A stretch of DNA of 64,000 bases from Halarchaeoplasma sp046498385 (GCA_046498385.1 JAWOAU010000074.1:10286-74285); one strand, 5' to 3'. Positions 1 to 7,800 are shown, numbered from the stretch's first letter. Made by a program: numbers and translations. The notes: generated from the letters alone by a model not told the origin.

Positions 1-62
1 CGACGCAAAAGTATTTTTCTAACCTCTTCTCCTTTGCTCTTCGGAACTTTAAGACATTTCAT
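1..62 (-). CDS. N-terminus of a Trm5-like tRNA methyltransferase (partial)
   Basis: The reverse strand opens with ATG at 62 and stays open to the window edge, giving 20 residues that begin MKCLKVPK and continue with GEEVRKILL. This pattern resembles the start of archaeal Trm5/TYW2-type methyltransferases, which modify position 37 of tRNA. The gene is divergent from dphB with only 17 bp between the two start codons, so the promoters must overlap the opposite genes. Only the first residues are visible. The family call is an inference from a short match; the reading frame itself is plain. Confidence 0.45.
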   Translation of the reverse strand, partial: MKCLKVPKSKGEEVRKILLR

Positions 63-79
63 ACGCAGGAGTGATTGAC

Positions 80-874
80 TTGGGAGAATTAATATTCATC
101 GGTATGGGCATCTACGACGAAAAGGACATAAGCGTCAAGGGAAAGGAAGAGCTGAAAAGAGCCGACGCCGTATACTGCGAGTTCTATACTAGCAGTCTAG
201 CCGGTTCGGATATTTCTAAGATTGAAAGGGAATATGGTGTCGATATAGAAGTGCTGACAAGGGACCAGGTGGAGAGGGAAGAGATACCGCTTATAAGGGC
301 CCAGGAAAAGAAAGTTGTGTTCTTGACCGCAGGAGACCCCATGGCCGCCACCACCCATGTAGATCTTCGTTTAAGGGCTCGAACTCGAGGTATCGATACT
401 TGGTTGATACATTCTTCATCTATCTTTTCCGCCGTCGCCTCTTTACTCGGGGTACAGCACTACAAATTCGGAAAGACCATTGCTCTACCCTTTGCCGGTG
501 AAAGGGAGTACCCTGCAAGTCCTTACCACGGGATAAAACAGAACATGGAAATGGGGCTGCACACATTGGTCCTCCTTGATATCAATGGGGAGGAACAGAA
601 ATACATGACGGTGAACCAGGGTGCGAAGGTACTCATGGAACTGGAGGAAAGGTTAGGAGAAGGTGTGATCACCGGAGAAACCGTATTAGCGGGTTTGGCC
701 CGGGTGGGTTCCCGGAAACCTGAGCTCAAAGTCGGTTATCCGAATGATCTGCTGGAACACGATTTTGGTGCAGGTCTGCACTGTATGGTGGTCTTCGGAG
801 AACTTCACTTCATGGAGATCGATTCACTTATAGCTCTGGCGGGTGCGCCCGAGAGTATCGCTTATCAGGAGTAA
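80..874 (+). CDS. dphB: Diphthine synthase
   Basis: SAM-dependent methyltransferase that methylates the modified histidine of elongation factor 2 during diphthamide synthesis. The protein of about 264 residues has the tetrapyrrole-methylase-like fold signature: LIFIGMGIYDEKDIS at the N-terminus, the SAM-site motif TAGDPMAATTHVDL near residue 90, and HSSSIFSAVASLLG. Length fits the family. A GTG at 71 is in frame, but TTG at 80 is preferred: AGGAGTGAT lies just upstream at 68-76 and the family starts close to the FIGxG motif. It diverges from the Trm5-like gene and its 3' end overlaps a small antisense gene by 10 bp. Confidence 0.93.
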   Translation: MGELIFIGMGIYDEKDISVKGKEELKRADAVYCEFYTSSLAGSDISKIEREYGVDIEVLTRDQVEREEIPLIRAQEKKVVFLTAGDPMAATTHVDLRLRARTRGIDTWLIHSSSIFSAVASLLGVQHYKFGKTIALPFAGEREYPASPYHGIKQNMEMGLHTLVLLDINGEEQKYMTVNQGAKVLMELEERLGEGVITGETVLAGLARVGSRKPELKVGYPNDLLEHDFGAGLHCMVVFGELHFMEIDSLIALAGAPESIAYQE

Positions 875-999
875 CGCGGCTGGAGAGAGGAGCCGAACCG
901 ACCGCCTTTATCTTCACCCGGCACCGCTTCGGCGAGCCACAGTCCACCTGTGAGCAGTATAACCGCAAATATACAGGTTATCACCTTATCAGTATTCAT
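865..999 (-). CDS. Small predicted secreted or membrane peptide (44 aa)
   Basis: ATG at 999 opens a 44-codon frame that stops at 865. Residues 5-25 form a hydrophobic segment (VITCIFAVILLTGG) followed by AEA and a polar tail VPGEDKGGRFGSSLQPRYS, which looks like a signal peptide plus a 19-residue exported peptide, or a single-span protein. GAGGTG lies 8 nt before the ATG, and a TATA-like element AAGTATATTATAC sits on the same strand near 1037-1049, the right distance for a start site near 1017. No family is recognised. It is too short for ordinary gene-length cut-offs; the combined promoter, ribosome site and signal-like sequence is the support. Confidence 0.55.
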   Translation of the reverse strand: MNTDKVITCIFAVILLTGGLWLAEAVPGEDKGGRFGSSLQPRYS

Positions 1000-1036
1000 A
1001 CAACTTACACCTCGATGACAATAGAATGGAAATAGA

Positions 1037-1062
1037 GTATAATATACTTATTCGAATTATAC
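1037..1062. promoter_or_regulatory. Inverted repeat over the promoter of the 44-aa gene
   Basis: GTATAAT at 1037-1043 and ATTATAC at 1056-1062 are perfect 7-bp arms around a TTCGAA core. The left arm coincides with the reverse-strand TATA element for the small gene at 865-999. It also lies about 20-40 bp upstream of the thermosome TATA box, so it could serve either gene as an operator. The regulator is not known. Confidence 0.4.
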
Positions 1063-1080
1063 GCCATCCTTAAGCACAAG

Positions 1081-1089
1081 TTATTTATA
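1081..1089 (+). promoter_or_regulatory. TATA box of the thermosome gene
   Basis: TTATTTATA lies 48-56 bp before the thermosome ATG. With the usual archaeal spacing of about 25 bp this gives a leader of some 27 nt that contains the AAAAGGTGA ribosome site at 1122-1130. Confidence 0.6.
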
Positions 1090-1136
1090 GAACCTCTATC
1101 TACTACCTATTAAACAGATAAAAAAGGTGAAAACAA

Positions 1137-2798
1137 ATGTTCGGAGGAAACCAACCAATATTGTTATTGAAAGAAGGCACGACCCGGGAACGGGGCAGTG
1201 ATGCACAGAAAAAGAACATCGCAGCGGCCAAGGCCATAGGCGACGCGGTAAGGACCACCCTTGGACCCAAGGGTATGGACAAGATGCTCGTCGATAGCCT
1301 TGGCGACGTGGTCATAACCAACGATGGTGCGACCATACTCAGCGAGATAGACATCGTGCATCCCGCCGCCAAGATGGTCGTGGAAGTAGCAGAAAGCCAG
1401 GACGACGAATGCGGTGACGGGACAACTTCGGTTGTTGTACTGTCCGGAGAGTTATTGAAACGTGCTGAAGACTTGATAGAGCAGAACATACACCCCAGCA
1501 TAATCGCTAAAGGATTCCGTATGGCTGCTTTTGAGGCACAGAGCATACTGGAAAAGAACAAGATATCCATCGATATCGATGATCAAGAAAAACTCATGGA
1601 CATCGCTAAAACCGCAATGACCGGTAAGGCGATCGAGGGTAACAAGGACCAGTTGGCTGAAATGGTCGTCAAAGCGGTAAAACAAATCGCCGAGAAGAAG
1701 GAAGGTAACTATGAAGTGGACATAGATAACATCAAGGTAGAAAAGCAGGCGGGCGCTAGCGTTGAAAACTCAGAGATGGTCAACGGGCTGATCCTCGACA
1801 AAGAACGACTCCACAACAGGATGCCTCAGGAAGTCGAGGATGCAAAGATAGCACTGCTGAATTCTGCGATCGAGATCAAAGAGACCGAAATGGACGCCGA
1901 GATAGAGATCACCAGTCCCGAGCAGCTTCAAAAATTCCTTGACGAAGAAGAAGGTGCCATCAAGAGGATGGTCGAAAACATCAGGGATGTAGGAGCCAAC
2001 GTACTGTTCTGTCAGAAAGGAATCGATGACCTAGCACAACACTATCTGGCTAAGGAAGGAATCTTCGCCATCAGAAGGGTCAAGAAGTCCGATATGAAGA
2101 AGCTAGCCAAGGCCACCGGTGGTAACATAGTTACCAACCTAAAAGACCTCGAAGTAGAGGACCTTGGAGGGGCGGGACGCGTACATGAAAAGCACGTTGC
2201 CGATACACACATGACCTTCGTCGAAGATGCGGACAAAGGAAAATCGGTGTCCCTTTTACTACGTGGAGGTACGAGCCATGTTGTTGATGAACTTGAAAGA
2301 GCTGTCCACGACGCCCTCAAGGTAGTGGCGGTATCCATAGAGGACGAAGCCATACTGCCCGGTGGAGGCGCCATTGAGATCGAACTCAAGAACGGTCTGG
2401 AGGACTATGCCGACACCGTAAAAGGTAGGGAACAGCTGGCTATAAGGGCCTATGCCACCGCACTGTCCATAATACCCCGAACACTAGCTGAAAACGCAGG
2501 TATGGACGGTATAGACGTGCTCATGGAGCTCACCGCGGCCCACGAAAAGGACGGTATGAAGACCTATGGCATCGAGATAGTATCTGGAGAGATCACAGAT
2601 ATGATCGAAAGCCATGTCATAGAACCGTTCCGTGTCAAGAACCAGGCACTCCAAGCCGCTACTGAAGTCGCCAACATGATCCTGAGGATCGACGACGTCG
2701 TTGCTTCCAAGGGAGGCAGTGAAGGCGGTCCGGACATGCCGGCCGGTGCACCACCAGGCGGCATGGGCGGTATGGGCGGTATGGGCGGAATGATGTAA
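1137..2798 (+). CDS. thsA: Thermosome (group II chaperonin) subunit
   Basis: ATP-driven folding chaperonin of the archaeal cytosol, forming double rings with a built-in lid. The 553-residue protein has TLGPKGMDK (41-49), NDGATI (62-67) and GDGTTS (93-98) for ATP binding and hydrolysis, a GGG-containing loop in the second half of the equatorial domain, and a C-terminal tail of repeated GGM units typical of thermosomes. Length matches the family. ATG at 1137 is preceded by AAAAGGTGA. Only one subunit gene is seen in this window; whether a paralogue exists elsewhere cannot be told. Confidence 0.97.
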   Translation: MFGGNQPILLLKEGTTRERGSDAQKKNIAAAKAIGDAVRTTLGPKGMDKMLVDSLGDVVITNDGATILSEIDIVHPAAKMVVEVAESQDDECGDGTTSVVVLSGELLKRAEDLIEQNIHPSIIAKGFRMAAFEAQSILEKNKISIDIDDQEKLMDIAKTAMTGKAIEGNKDQLAEMVVKAVKQIAEKKEGNYEVDIDNIKVEKQAGASVENSEMVNGLILDKERLHNRMPQEVEDAKIALLNSAIEIKETEMDAEIEITSPEQLQKFLDEEEGAIKRMVENIRDVGANVLFCQKGIDDLAQHYLAKEGIFAIRRVKKSDMKKLAKATGGNIVTNLKDLEVEDLGGAGRVHEKHVADTHMTFVEDADKGKSVSLLLRGGTSHVVDELERAVHDALKVVAVSIEDEAILPGGGAIEIELKNGLEDYADTVKGREQLAIRAYATALSIIPRTLAENAGMDGIDVLMELTAAHEKDGMKTYGIEIVSGEITDMIESHVIEPFRVKNQALQAATEVANMILRIDDVVASKGGSEGGPDMPAGAPPGGMGGMGGMGGMM

Positions 2799-2805
2799 GA
2801 TCCGC

Positions 2806-3402
2806 TTAAAACCCTCTAAAACCCTTTACTTTTTTTATTATTTTTTTTACCTCTGAACACACGTCTTCGATGTTTTCATGGGCATTTATTATCTCCCAGC
2901 CGTGATCTTTCGCCAATGTAAGATAGTTTTCCCGAACATTCTGTAAAAACTCCAACCTTTCATATTTGCTGGTTTCGTCTCTGGTCTGTATTCTTTTTAA
3001 AGACATTTCGGGATCGATATCAAAGAGCAGTGTTAAATCCGGTCTCAGCACGAAGGGTTCTTGGATATCAACAAGATAGTTTAGTTGGATTTCACTCTTA
3101 GCGGCCTGGTAGGCGGCGGTAGACCCCCAGTATCTGTCGCAAATCACATCTCTACCGTTTTCCAATATATTTTGAATCTTACGGGTATGGTGCACACGGT
3201 CGGCTAGATAAAGAAAAAGATCATAATAGGGTGACGTATTTTCATGGGCTATTCTTTTAGCTAGCCTACCGGCGGCACACCCTGTTGGTTCCCTGGTAGA
3301 GTAAACGTTTTGGAATTCAGATGCAATATGACGAGTCACTGTGGATTTTCCCGAACCGTCGATACCTTCAAGAACGATAAATATGGACATATGGTTTGAC
3401 AT
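2806..3402 (-). CDS. tmk: Thymidylate kinase
   Basis: Phosphorylates dTMP to dTDP with ATP for DNA synthesis. The 198-residue protein shows the P-loop GIDGSGKST (13-21), the DRYWGSTAAYQ motif that binds substrate, and a LID region with arginines around KRIQTRDETSKYERLEF. The frame stays open upstream to 3645, but that part overlaps the LSm gene and does not resemble the family, so ATG at 3402 (or the ATG at 3390) is chosen. The gene diverges from the LSm gene across a shared promoter and its end lies 7 bp from the convergent thermosome. Confidence 0.93.
   Translation of the reverse strand: MSNHMSIFIVLEGIDGSGKSTVTRHIASEFQNVYSTREPTGCAAGRLAKRIAHENTSPYYDLFLYLADRVHHTRKIQNILENGRDVICDRYWGSTAAYQAAKSEIQLNYLVDIQEPFVLRPDLTLLFDIDPEMSLKRIQTRDETSKYERLEFLQNVRENYLTLAKDHGWEIINAHENIEDVCSEVKKIIKKVKGFRGF
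2826..2850 (+). terminator. T-rich terminator after the thermosome gene
   Basis: Two T-runs (seven and eight T) separated by ATTA follow the thermosome stop by about 28 bp on the plus strand, inside the 3' end of the convergent tmk gene. Oligo-T tracts without a strong hairpin are the usual archaeal termination signal. Confidence 0.5.
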
Positions 3403-3437
3403 AGTGTAGTATCGTAAAAAGCTTTGCCGATGCATTA

Positions 3438-3447
3438 GATTTAAGTA
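3438..3447. promoter_or_regulatory. Shared near-palindromic TATA element between tmk and the LSm gene
   Basis: GATTTAAGT reads as ACTTAAATC on the other strand. It is about 30 bp before the LSm ATG and about 40 bp before the tmk ATG, so one symmetric element could direct transcription both ways, giving almost leaderless LSm mRNA. No ribosome-binding site is seen before either gene. Confidence 0.4.
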
Positions 3448-3472
3448 GTGGAAGTACATACCTCGCCCCAAG

Positions 3473-3694
3473 ATGATAGATAATAGGCCCTTATCGGTGC
3501 TAAATCGGAATATTGGTAACCACGTGATAGTCGAGCTTAGGTATGGAAAGGAATACAGGGGTACCCTGGACGGGTACGACCCCCATCTTAATCTTGTGAT
3601 GAACGATGTCAAAGAATTTATAGAGGGCGAGCAGACCCGAACCATGGAAAAAGCACTGGTCAGAGGCGATAATGTTATATATGTTTCACCTTAG
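3473..3694 (+). CDS. Sm-like archaeal RNA-binding protein (LSm)
   Basis: Seventy-three residues with the Sm1 motif (VIVELRYGKEYRGTLDGYD, then HLNLVMND) and the Sm2 motif near the end (LVRGDNVIYV). Archaeal LSm proteins form rings that bind U-rich RNA. It is followed 10 bp later by the gene for ribosomal protein L37e, a pairing that is common in archaea and suggests a shared transcript. The start ATG lies close to the predicted transcription start, so the message is probably leaderless. Confidence 0.95.
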   Translation: MIDNRPLSVLNRNIGNHVIVELRYGKEYRGTLDGYDPHLNLVMNDVKEFIEGEQTRTMEKALVRGDNVIYVSP

Positions 3695-3704
3695 GGGATA
3701 AACA

Positions 3705-3872
3705 ATGTCTAAAGGAACATCATCTAAAGGAAAGAAATCGAGTGGAAAGACCCACATCAAATGCAGGCGGTGTGGTAACAAGGCTTACCATGTACGAAAG
3801 AAGGTCTGTGCCTCCTGTGGCTTCGGCAAGAGTTCCAGGAAGAGAAAGTACTCCTGGGCAAAGGCACATTAA
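3705..3872 (+). CDS. rpl37e: Large-subunit ribosomal protein L37e
   Basis: A 55-residue basic protein with a C-x2-C...C-x2-C zinc finger (CRRC at 20-23, CASC at 35-38) and a lysine/arginine-rich tail ending in SWAKAH. These are the marks of L37e, a zinc-binding ribosomal protein of the archaeal and eukaryotic 50S/60S particle. GGGGAT at 3694-3699 precedes the ATG. It sits directly behind the LSm gene as in many archaea. Confidence 0.95.
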   Translation: MSKGTSSKGKKSSGKTHIKCRRCGNKAYHVRKKVCASCGFGKSSRKRKYSWAKAH

Positions 3873-3932
3873 ATCTAGCGCTCACCCTTCGAAAATCTTT
3901 TTACAGGCCGATTCTTAGTGTTAGGGAAGGTT

Positions 3933-4010
3933 ATGATTATGGAACAACAGCGATTCATGCAGCTTTTTCATTTACTGTTTTTTTATATCGGAGGGATTGA
4001 ACATGTTTGA
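3933..4010 (+). CDS. Possible leader peptide overlapping the tgtA start
   Basis: A 25-codon frame opens with ATG at 3933 after GGGAAGG and ends in the first codons of tgtA (stop at 4008-4010). The peptide is rich in Phe, Leu and Gln. Its main interest is that translation through it would cross the tgtA ribosome site and start. It may equally be a chance frame. Confidence 0.2.
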   Translation: MIMEQQRFMQLFHLLFFYIGGIEHV

Positions 4011-5904
4011 GATAAAGGAACGTGATGGAGCTGCAAGGATCGGCATCTTCACTACACCTCACGGAGATGTGGAGACCCCGAATATAATGCCGGTGGTGAA
4101 CCCGAATATAGAACTTATATCCCCCAAGAGGCTCGAAAAAGAATTCGGATCCCAGATGCTGATAACCAACTCTTATATTATATACCGTACCCCGGAACTC
4201 AGGGAAAGGGCGTTGGAAAAGGGACTGCATTCTCTCCTGGATTTCGGCCGGACCATTATGACTGATTCGGGAACATTTCAATCTCACGTTTACGGCGAGG
4301 TAGATATCGAACCTCTCGAGATACTTTCCTTTCAAAAAAATATCGGCTCCGACGTATGCACCATATTGGACCGGTTCACCGAGCCCGAAGATACCCGTGG
4401 ACTTGTGGAAGAAAAGGTAGATGACACCATAGAACGGGCGAAGGAGGCCTCGCATACTTATGAAGACACTCATATTGCACTCCCGATCCAGGGTTCTCTA
4501 TTTTATGACCTCAGGGAGCGGTGTGCCCACGAACTATCGATGCTGGATGGCTCTTTTTACCCCATCGGCGGCGTGGTACCGCTCCTGGAGACCTATCGGT
4601 TTCACGAGTTGGTCAAGGTGATCCTGCACTCCAAGAAGGGATTGGGACCCAGGGGGCCAGTCCACCTTTTCGGTGCCGGACATCCCATGATATATCCCTT
4701 GGCTGTCCTGCTGGGCTGTGACCTCTTCGATTCCAGCTCCTATGCCAAGTATGCACGCCGGGGGGATCTCATGTATCCATGGGGCACCAGGCATATATCA
4801 GAGGTGGAGTACCTGGGATGCGAATGCCCGGTCTGTTCCAAACAAAGTGTGTCTGAGCTCAAAGAACTGCCTGATAAAGAGCGTACCAGGAAGATCGCCG
4901 AGCACAACCTTTGGGTGAGTTATCGGGAGATTGCTCGGGTAAAACAAGCGGTACGTGAAAATTCATTATGGGAGATGGTGGAGAACCGGGCGGGTTCTCA
5001 CCCTACCCTGATAGACGGAGTTGAGGCAATATATAGCGCAGACCAGGTGATAGAGCCCTACGAACCAAAAAGTAGGAGAAGGGCCTTTTTCTACACCGGT
5101 AAGTGGAGTTTACAGAGGCCCGGAATAAAGCGACTGGTGAAATACGTTAAAGATGAATACACACCACCCTTTGACGGCGCACCTTCCATATTTTTTGACG
5201 GCTCCAACATATCTAAGCCTTACAGCAGGCACTTGAAAGATGAGCTGGAGCATCTTTTACCCGAGTGTCGAGTGAACCTGCTGGTGGACACACCCTTCGG
5301 GATGATGCCCTTGGAACTAGACGAAACTTATCCCCTGGCACAGTCCTTGTTCCCCCGAGATATGCCAAGCCCGGAGTCGTCCGGTGATGAATTTATTGCC
5401 TGGTCCGGCCCGGAGACCGTGGAGTCACTGAAGAAAAAAAAAGGCATGAGTTTAAGCGAGATGAGGGTGCGCTCTATATGTGACTATCAATTCTGCAAAG
5501 GTGCCGGTGATATACTATCCCAAGGGGAACTGACCTTCGTAAAGAACAGGAAAGGCCGCATAAAGAACGTGATTTTGGATGGAACCCACATCCTATCTAT
5601 GAGGGCTTACGACGGCCTTTTTACTTTGAAATCCGCAGGTGCAAAGTTGTTGAAAGAACAGCTTGATTTTCCCGTGATGAGAGTCCAGGTACACCCGGAC
5701 AGCGTGGAGTTCAACCTCCAGGGGAAAAACGTATTCGCAGGTTTTGTGACAACCGCTTGGGAAAAGTTGACACCCTACGATGAGGTATTGGTGGTCGACC
5801 CGTCAGATTCATTGATCGCCGTAGGCCGGACCCTGCTGACTCCTGATGAAATGTATGTATTCAAAAAAGGGTTGGCGGTCAGGATAAGAGAAGGTATCCA
5901 ATGA
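4003..5904 (+). CDS. tgtA: Archaeosine tRNA-guanine transglycosylase
   Basis: Exchanges guanine-15 in the tRNA D-loop for preQ0, the first committed step to archaeosine. The 633-residue length fits the archaeal enzyme, with the catalytic TGT barrel first and a C-terminal extension that ends in a PUA RNA-binding domain (from about 560). MTDSGTFQ near residue 85 carries the nucleophile-region aspartate, and CECPVC (about 265) with a following His gives the zinc site. TTG at 3997 is in frame, but ATG at 4003 has GGAGGGAT at 3990-3997. Confidence 0.95.
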   Translation: MFEIKERDGAARIGIFTTPHGDVETPNIMPVVNPNIELISPKRLEKEFGSQMLITNSYIIYRTPELRERALEKGLHSLLDFGRTIMTDSGTFQSHVYGEVDIEPLEILSFQKNIGSDVCTILDRFTEPEDTRGLVEEKVDDTIERAKEASHTYEDTHIALPIQGSLFYDLRERCAHELSMLDGSFYPIGGVVPLLETYRFHELVKVILHSKKGLGPRGPVHLFGAGHPMIYPLAVLLGCDLFDSSSYAKYARRGDLMYPWGTRHISEVEYLGCECPVCSKQSVSELKELPDKERTRKIAEHNLWVSYREIARVKQAVRENSLWEMVENRAGSHPTLIDGVEAIYSADQVIEPYEPKSRRRAFFYTGKWSLQRPGIKRLVKYVKDEYTPPFDGAPSIFFDGSNISKPYSRHLKDELEHLLPECRVNLLVDTPFGMMPLELDETYPLAQSLFPRDMPSPESSGDEFIAWSGPETVESLKKKKGMSLSEMRVRSICDYQFCKGAGDILSQGELTFVKNRKGRIKNVILDGTHILSMRAYDGLFTLKSAGAKLLKEQLDFPVMRVQVHPDSVEFNLQGKNVFAGFVTTAWEKLTPYDEVLVVDPSDSLIAVGRTLLTPDEMYVFKKGLAVRIREGIQ

Positions 5905-5907
5905 ATT

Positions 5908-6414
5908 TTACTCTTCTATAACGTCTATCTCAGAGGCGTCTATCTTTTTCTTTTCGGGTTCCTCGGGAGTCTCCGGTTCATGCATTGATCGTTTTACCGG
6001 ACTCCAGAATGATGAACCGCAGGCCCTGCATTCCCTGGCAAATTCATCTACGGACTTTCCGCAGTCCGGGCATTCGAACTCGTTTTCCTCCATCACAAAG
6101 ATTTCACCACACTCGGGACATACATCTTCATCACCTGAGATCACCGTGCCGCAGACCGGGCAAAGAAAGGTATCTTTTTCAAATTCCGCACCGCACCCGT
6201 GACACGCATGTGTATCTCCATCCACATACTCACCGCACCTGGGACATTCGAAGTCCTCCTGCCTCTCACTTTCCCTAACCTTGTAGGTCTTTCTTTTCAA
6301 CTTTTCCTTTGCCTCGTATCGGTATATAAGATACATCAAAGTGATAAATAGACCGATCACCATGACGATCAAAGGCAGGGTCGCTCTTCCGGAGGACGTT
6401 AACAGGGTCTGCAT
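5908..6414 (-). CDS. Membrane-anchored protein with three zinc ribbons
   Basis: The 168-residue protein starts with a short outside part, one membrane helix (about 14-31), a basic stretch and three consecutive C-x2-C...C-x2-C ribbons (CPRC/CHGC, CPVC/CPEC, CPDC/CRAC) between about 57 and 138, ending in an acidic tail. The ribbons would face the cytosol. Function is not known; similar zinc-ribbon membrane proteins occur at two other sites in this window. It is convergent with tgtA, 3 bp apart. Confidence 0.8.
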   Translation of the reverse strand: MQTLLTSSGRATLPLIVMVIGLFITLMYLIYRYEAKEKLKRKTYKVRESERQEDFECPRCGEYVDGDTHACHGCGAEFEKDTFLCPVCGTVISGDEDVCPECGEIFVMEENEFECPDCGKSVDEFARECRACGSSFWSPVKRSMHEPETPEEPEKKKIDASEIDVIEE

Positions 6415-6453
6415 CGAGATATAGATTCTTTTACAAGGTATTTAAGAATTATG

Positions 6454-6766
6454 TTGTGGACTACAACTCCCCAAGTGACGGTGCTTCCTACGAGTACAAT
6501 GCCTGTTCTTGTATGGCACCTGTTTGTCGTAGATTATCAACAAAACGTTGATAGGCTGTCCACAAGCCATTCTCGGATAGGTAGCGTGACATTATATTTA
6601 TGGATGAGTCCGGCAATCAAGGTTTACCTTAGGAGATAAGCCTTGTAGGTCTCTTTCTTGCAACTGCGGGTAATAACACAGTGTACACAGATGTCGCAGG
6701 ATCCGAGTTCCAACTCGGAGAAGGTAATAGCATGTACGATTATGCGTCCCATTCAATAAACTGGGA
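6454..6766 (+). ncRNA. Candidate structured non-coding RNA region
   Basis: No credible protein gene fills 6415-6790. Domain A is closed by a perfect 8-bp pairing (TTGTGGAC 6454-6461 with GTCCACAA 6558-6565) and contains hairpins GGTGC/GCACC (6480-6484, 6516-6520), TACAA/TTGTA within it, and ATCAAC/GTTGAT (6536-6541, 6547-6552). A TATA element (ATTATATTTATGG, 6591-6603) follows. Domain B then holds a 9-bp stem (6618-6626 with 6637-6645, one G-U), CTGCG/CGCAG (6664, 6695), TCCGAG/CTCGGA (6702, 6714) and TCCCA/TGGGA (6747, 6762). The G-U pair favours the plus strand. It does not match RNase P, SRP or 5S RNA as known to me. Confidence 0.4.
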
Positions 6767-6790
6767 AGAGGAGTAAACATCACGTAGATA

Positions 6791-6878
6791 TGGTGCAGGG
6801 GAAGGGATTTGAACCCTTGGACCTCTATAGGACTAGACCCTGAATCTAGCGCCGTTGGCCATGCTTGGCTACCCCTGC
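6791..6878 (-). tRNA. tRNA-Leu (anticodon CAG)
   Basis: On the reverse strand a 7-bp acceptor stem (GCAGGGG with CCCCTGC) encloses a D-arm, an anticodon arm CTAGA-TTCAGGG-TCTAG with anticodon CAG, a long class II variable arm (CCTATAGAGG region) and a T-arm with GGTTCAAATCC. The 3' CCA is encoded in the gene (6791-6793). Length is 88 nt. No intron is seen. The 5' end lies 10 bp after the stop of the FKBP gene on the same strand. Confidence 0.95.
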
Positions 6879-6888
6879 AAAGAATAGA

Positions 6889-7800
6889 TTATTCCTGCTT
6901 TTGAATTTCAAGAACGGTGACTTTGAAACGCAGTGTTTTTCCCGCTACCTCTTCGTTGAAATCAACTGTTATGGTGTCTTCACAAACGTCTACTACTATA
7001 CCTCTATGGTCCTGGCTTTGTCCTGCATCTATACGAGTATTCTCCACTTTAGCTATATCCGTGTTATGCATTCCTATATGATTAGAATTTACAATAGTCC
7101 CCTTTTCAACAAGATGTCTAACGTGTATCTCGCCGATACCATTGTTGGTGGAGGAGTCTACGGACGTGACTTTTGACCTCCACCCCGATCCCTCCTGTTT
7201 GTAAGCGTTATAATGCTCACCGATTTCAGGATCATTTCTAAGGATAACCCGGTCACCTTCTACGGACATAACGGTTTTTTCCCATCCCCAGAAGTGGTCT
7301 GTTACTACCATGTAAGAAGAGGGCGACGTGCCGTATCTTTCTTCAAAAAAGGAAACTGAAATGTTCTCATAAACCGGAAGTTTCTCTTCTCGTTCAATTG
7401 TAAATACCAAATCGGTCGTACGTGTATCATAGGCCTTCTCAGGAGGTATAATAATGTGTTTCGTTTCCCCTTCTTTCATACCCACCATGTATTCGCTCCA
7501 CCCCTCTATGACCCCTTCACCGACGGTGAATTGAAAAGGCTCATCCCTAACTCTCTCATCAAAGGTTAAAGTTGTCTTTTCCGGCAGATGATCACGGGAG
7601 GTGTCGAATATACGTCTTTCCTCGTAAATTCGCTCGTCTTCGAGCCAACCAGTGTAATGTACGGTTATCGCATCTCCCATCTCTATCACCGGTTCCGCAT
7701 CAGGTTCGTCTTCGCTAAAGTAACCGGATGCGTATATGCCCGCCCCGGATGCGGCTATTGCGATTATAATTATTATGATCAACGTAGTCCATCTTTTCAT
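6889..7800 (-). CDS. Membrane-anchored FKBP-type peptidyl-prolyl isomerase
   Basis: The 303-residue protein has an N-terminal hydrophobic anchor (about 7-26) and would act outside the membrane on secreted proteins. FKBP motifs are visible: GDAITVHYTGWLED, FTVGEGVIEGWSEYMVGMKEGE and the turn into IIIPPEKAY. A long insert separates this half from a C-terminal strand pair (VDFNEEVAGKTLRFKVTVLEI) that resembles the last part of the SlyD-type FKBP fold. The insert is larger than in typical archaeal SlyD-like FKBPs. tRNA-Leu lies directly downstream on the same strand. Confidence 0.85.
   Translation of the reverse strand: MKRWTTLIIIIIIAIAASGAGIYASGYFSEDEPDAEPVIEMGDAITVHYTGWLEDERIYEERRIFDTSRDHLPEKTTLTFDERVRDEPFQFTVGEGVIEGWSEYMVGMKEGETKHIIIPPEKAYDTRTTDLVFTIEREEKLPVYENISVSFFEERYGTSPSSYMVVTDHFWGWEKTVMSVEGDRVILRNDPEIGEHYNAYKQEGSGWRSKVTSVDSSTNNGIGEIHVRHLVEKGTIVNSNHIGMHNTDIAKVENTRIDAGQSQDHRGIVVDVCEDTITVDFNEEVAGKTLRFKVTVLEIQKQE

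Noticed and set aside
3403..3645. N-terminal extension of tmk to 3645
   Set aside because: It overlaps the LSm gene in antisense and has no resemblance to thymidylate kinase, while ATG 3402 or 3390 gives a normal length.
6451..6639. A 62-codon open frame starting with ATG at 6451
   Set aside because: Codon use differs from neighbouring genes, no ribosome site is present, and the hairpins in the same place explain the sequence better.
6455..6766. SRP RNA, 5S rRNA or a second RNase P RNA in the hairpin-rich region
   Set aside because: The conserved core sequences of these RNAs are absent, and RNase P RNA is found at 42601-42931.
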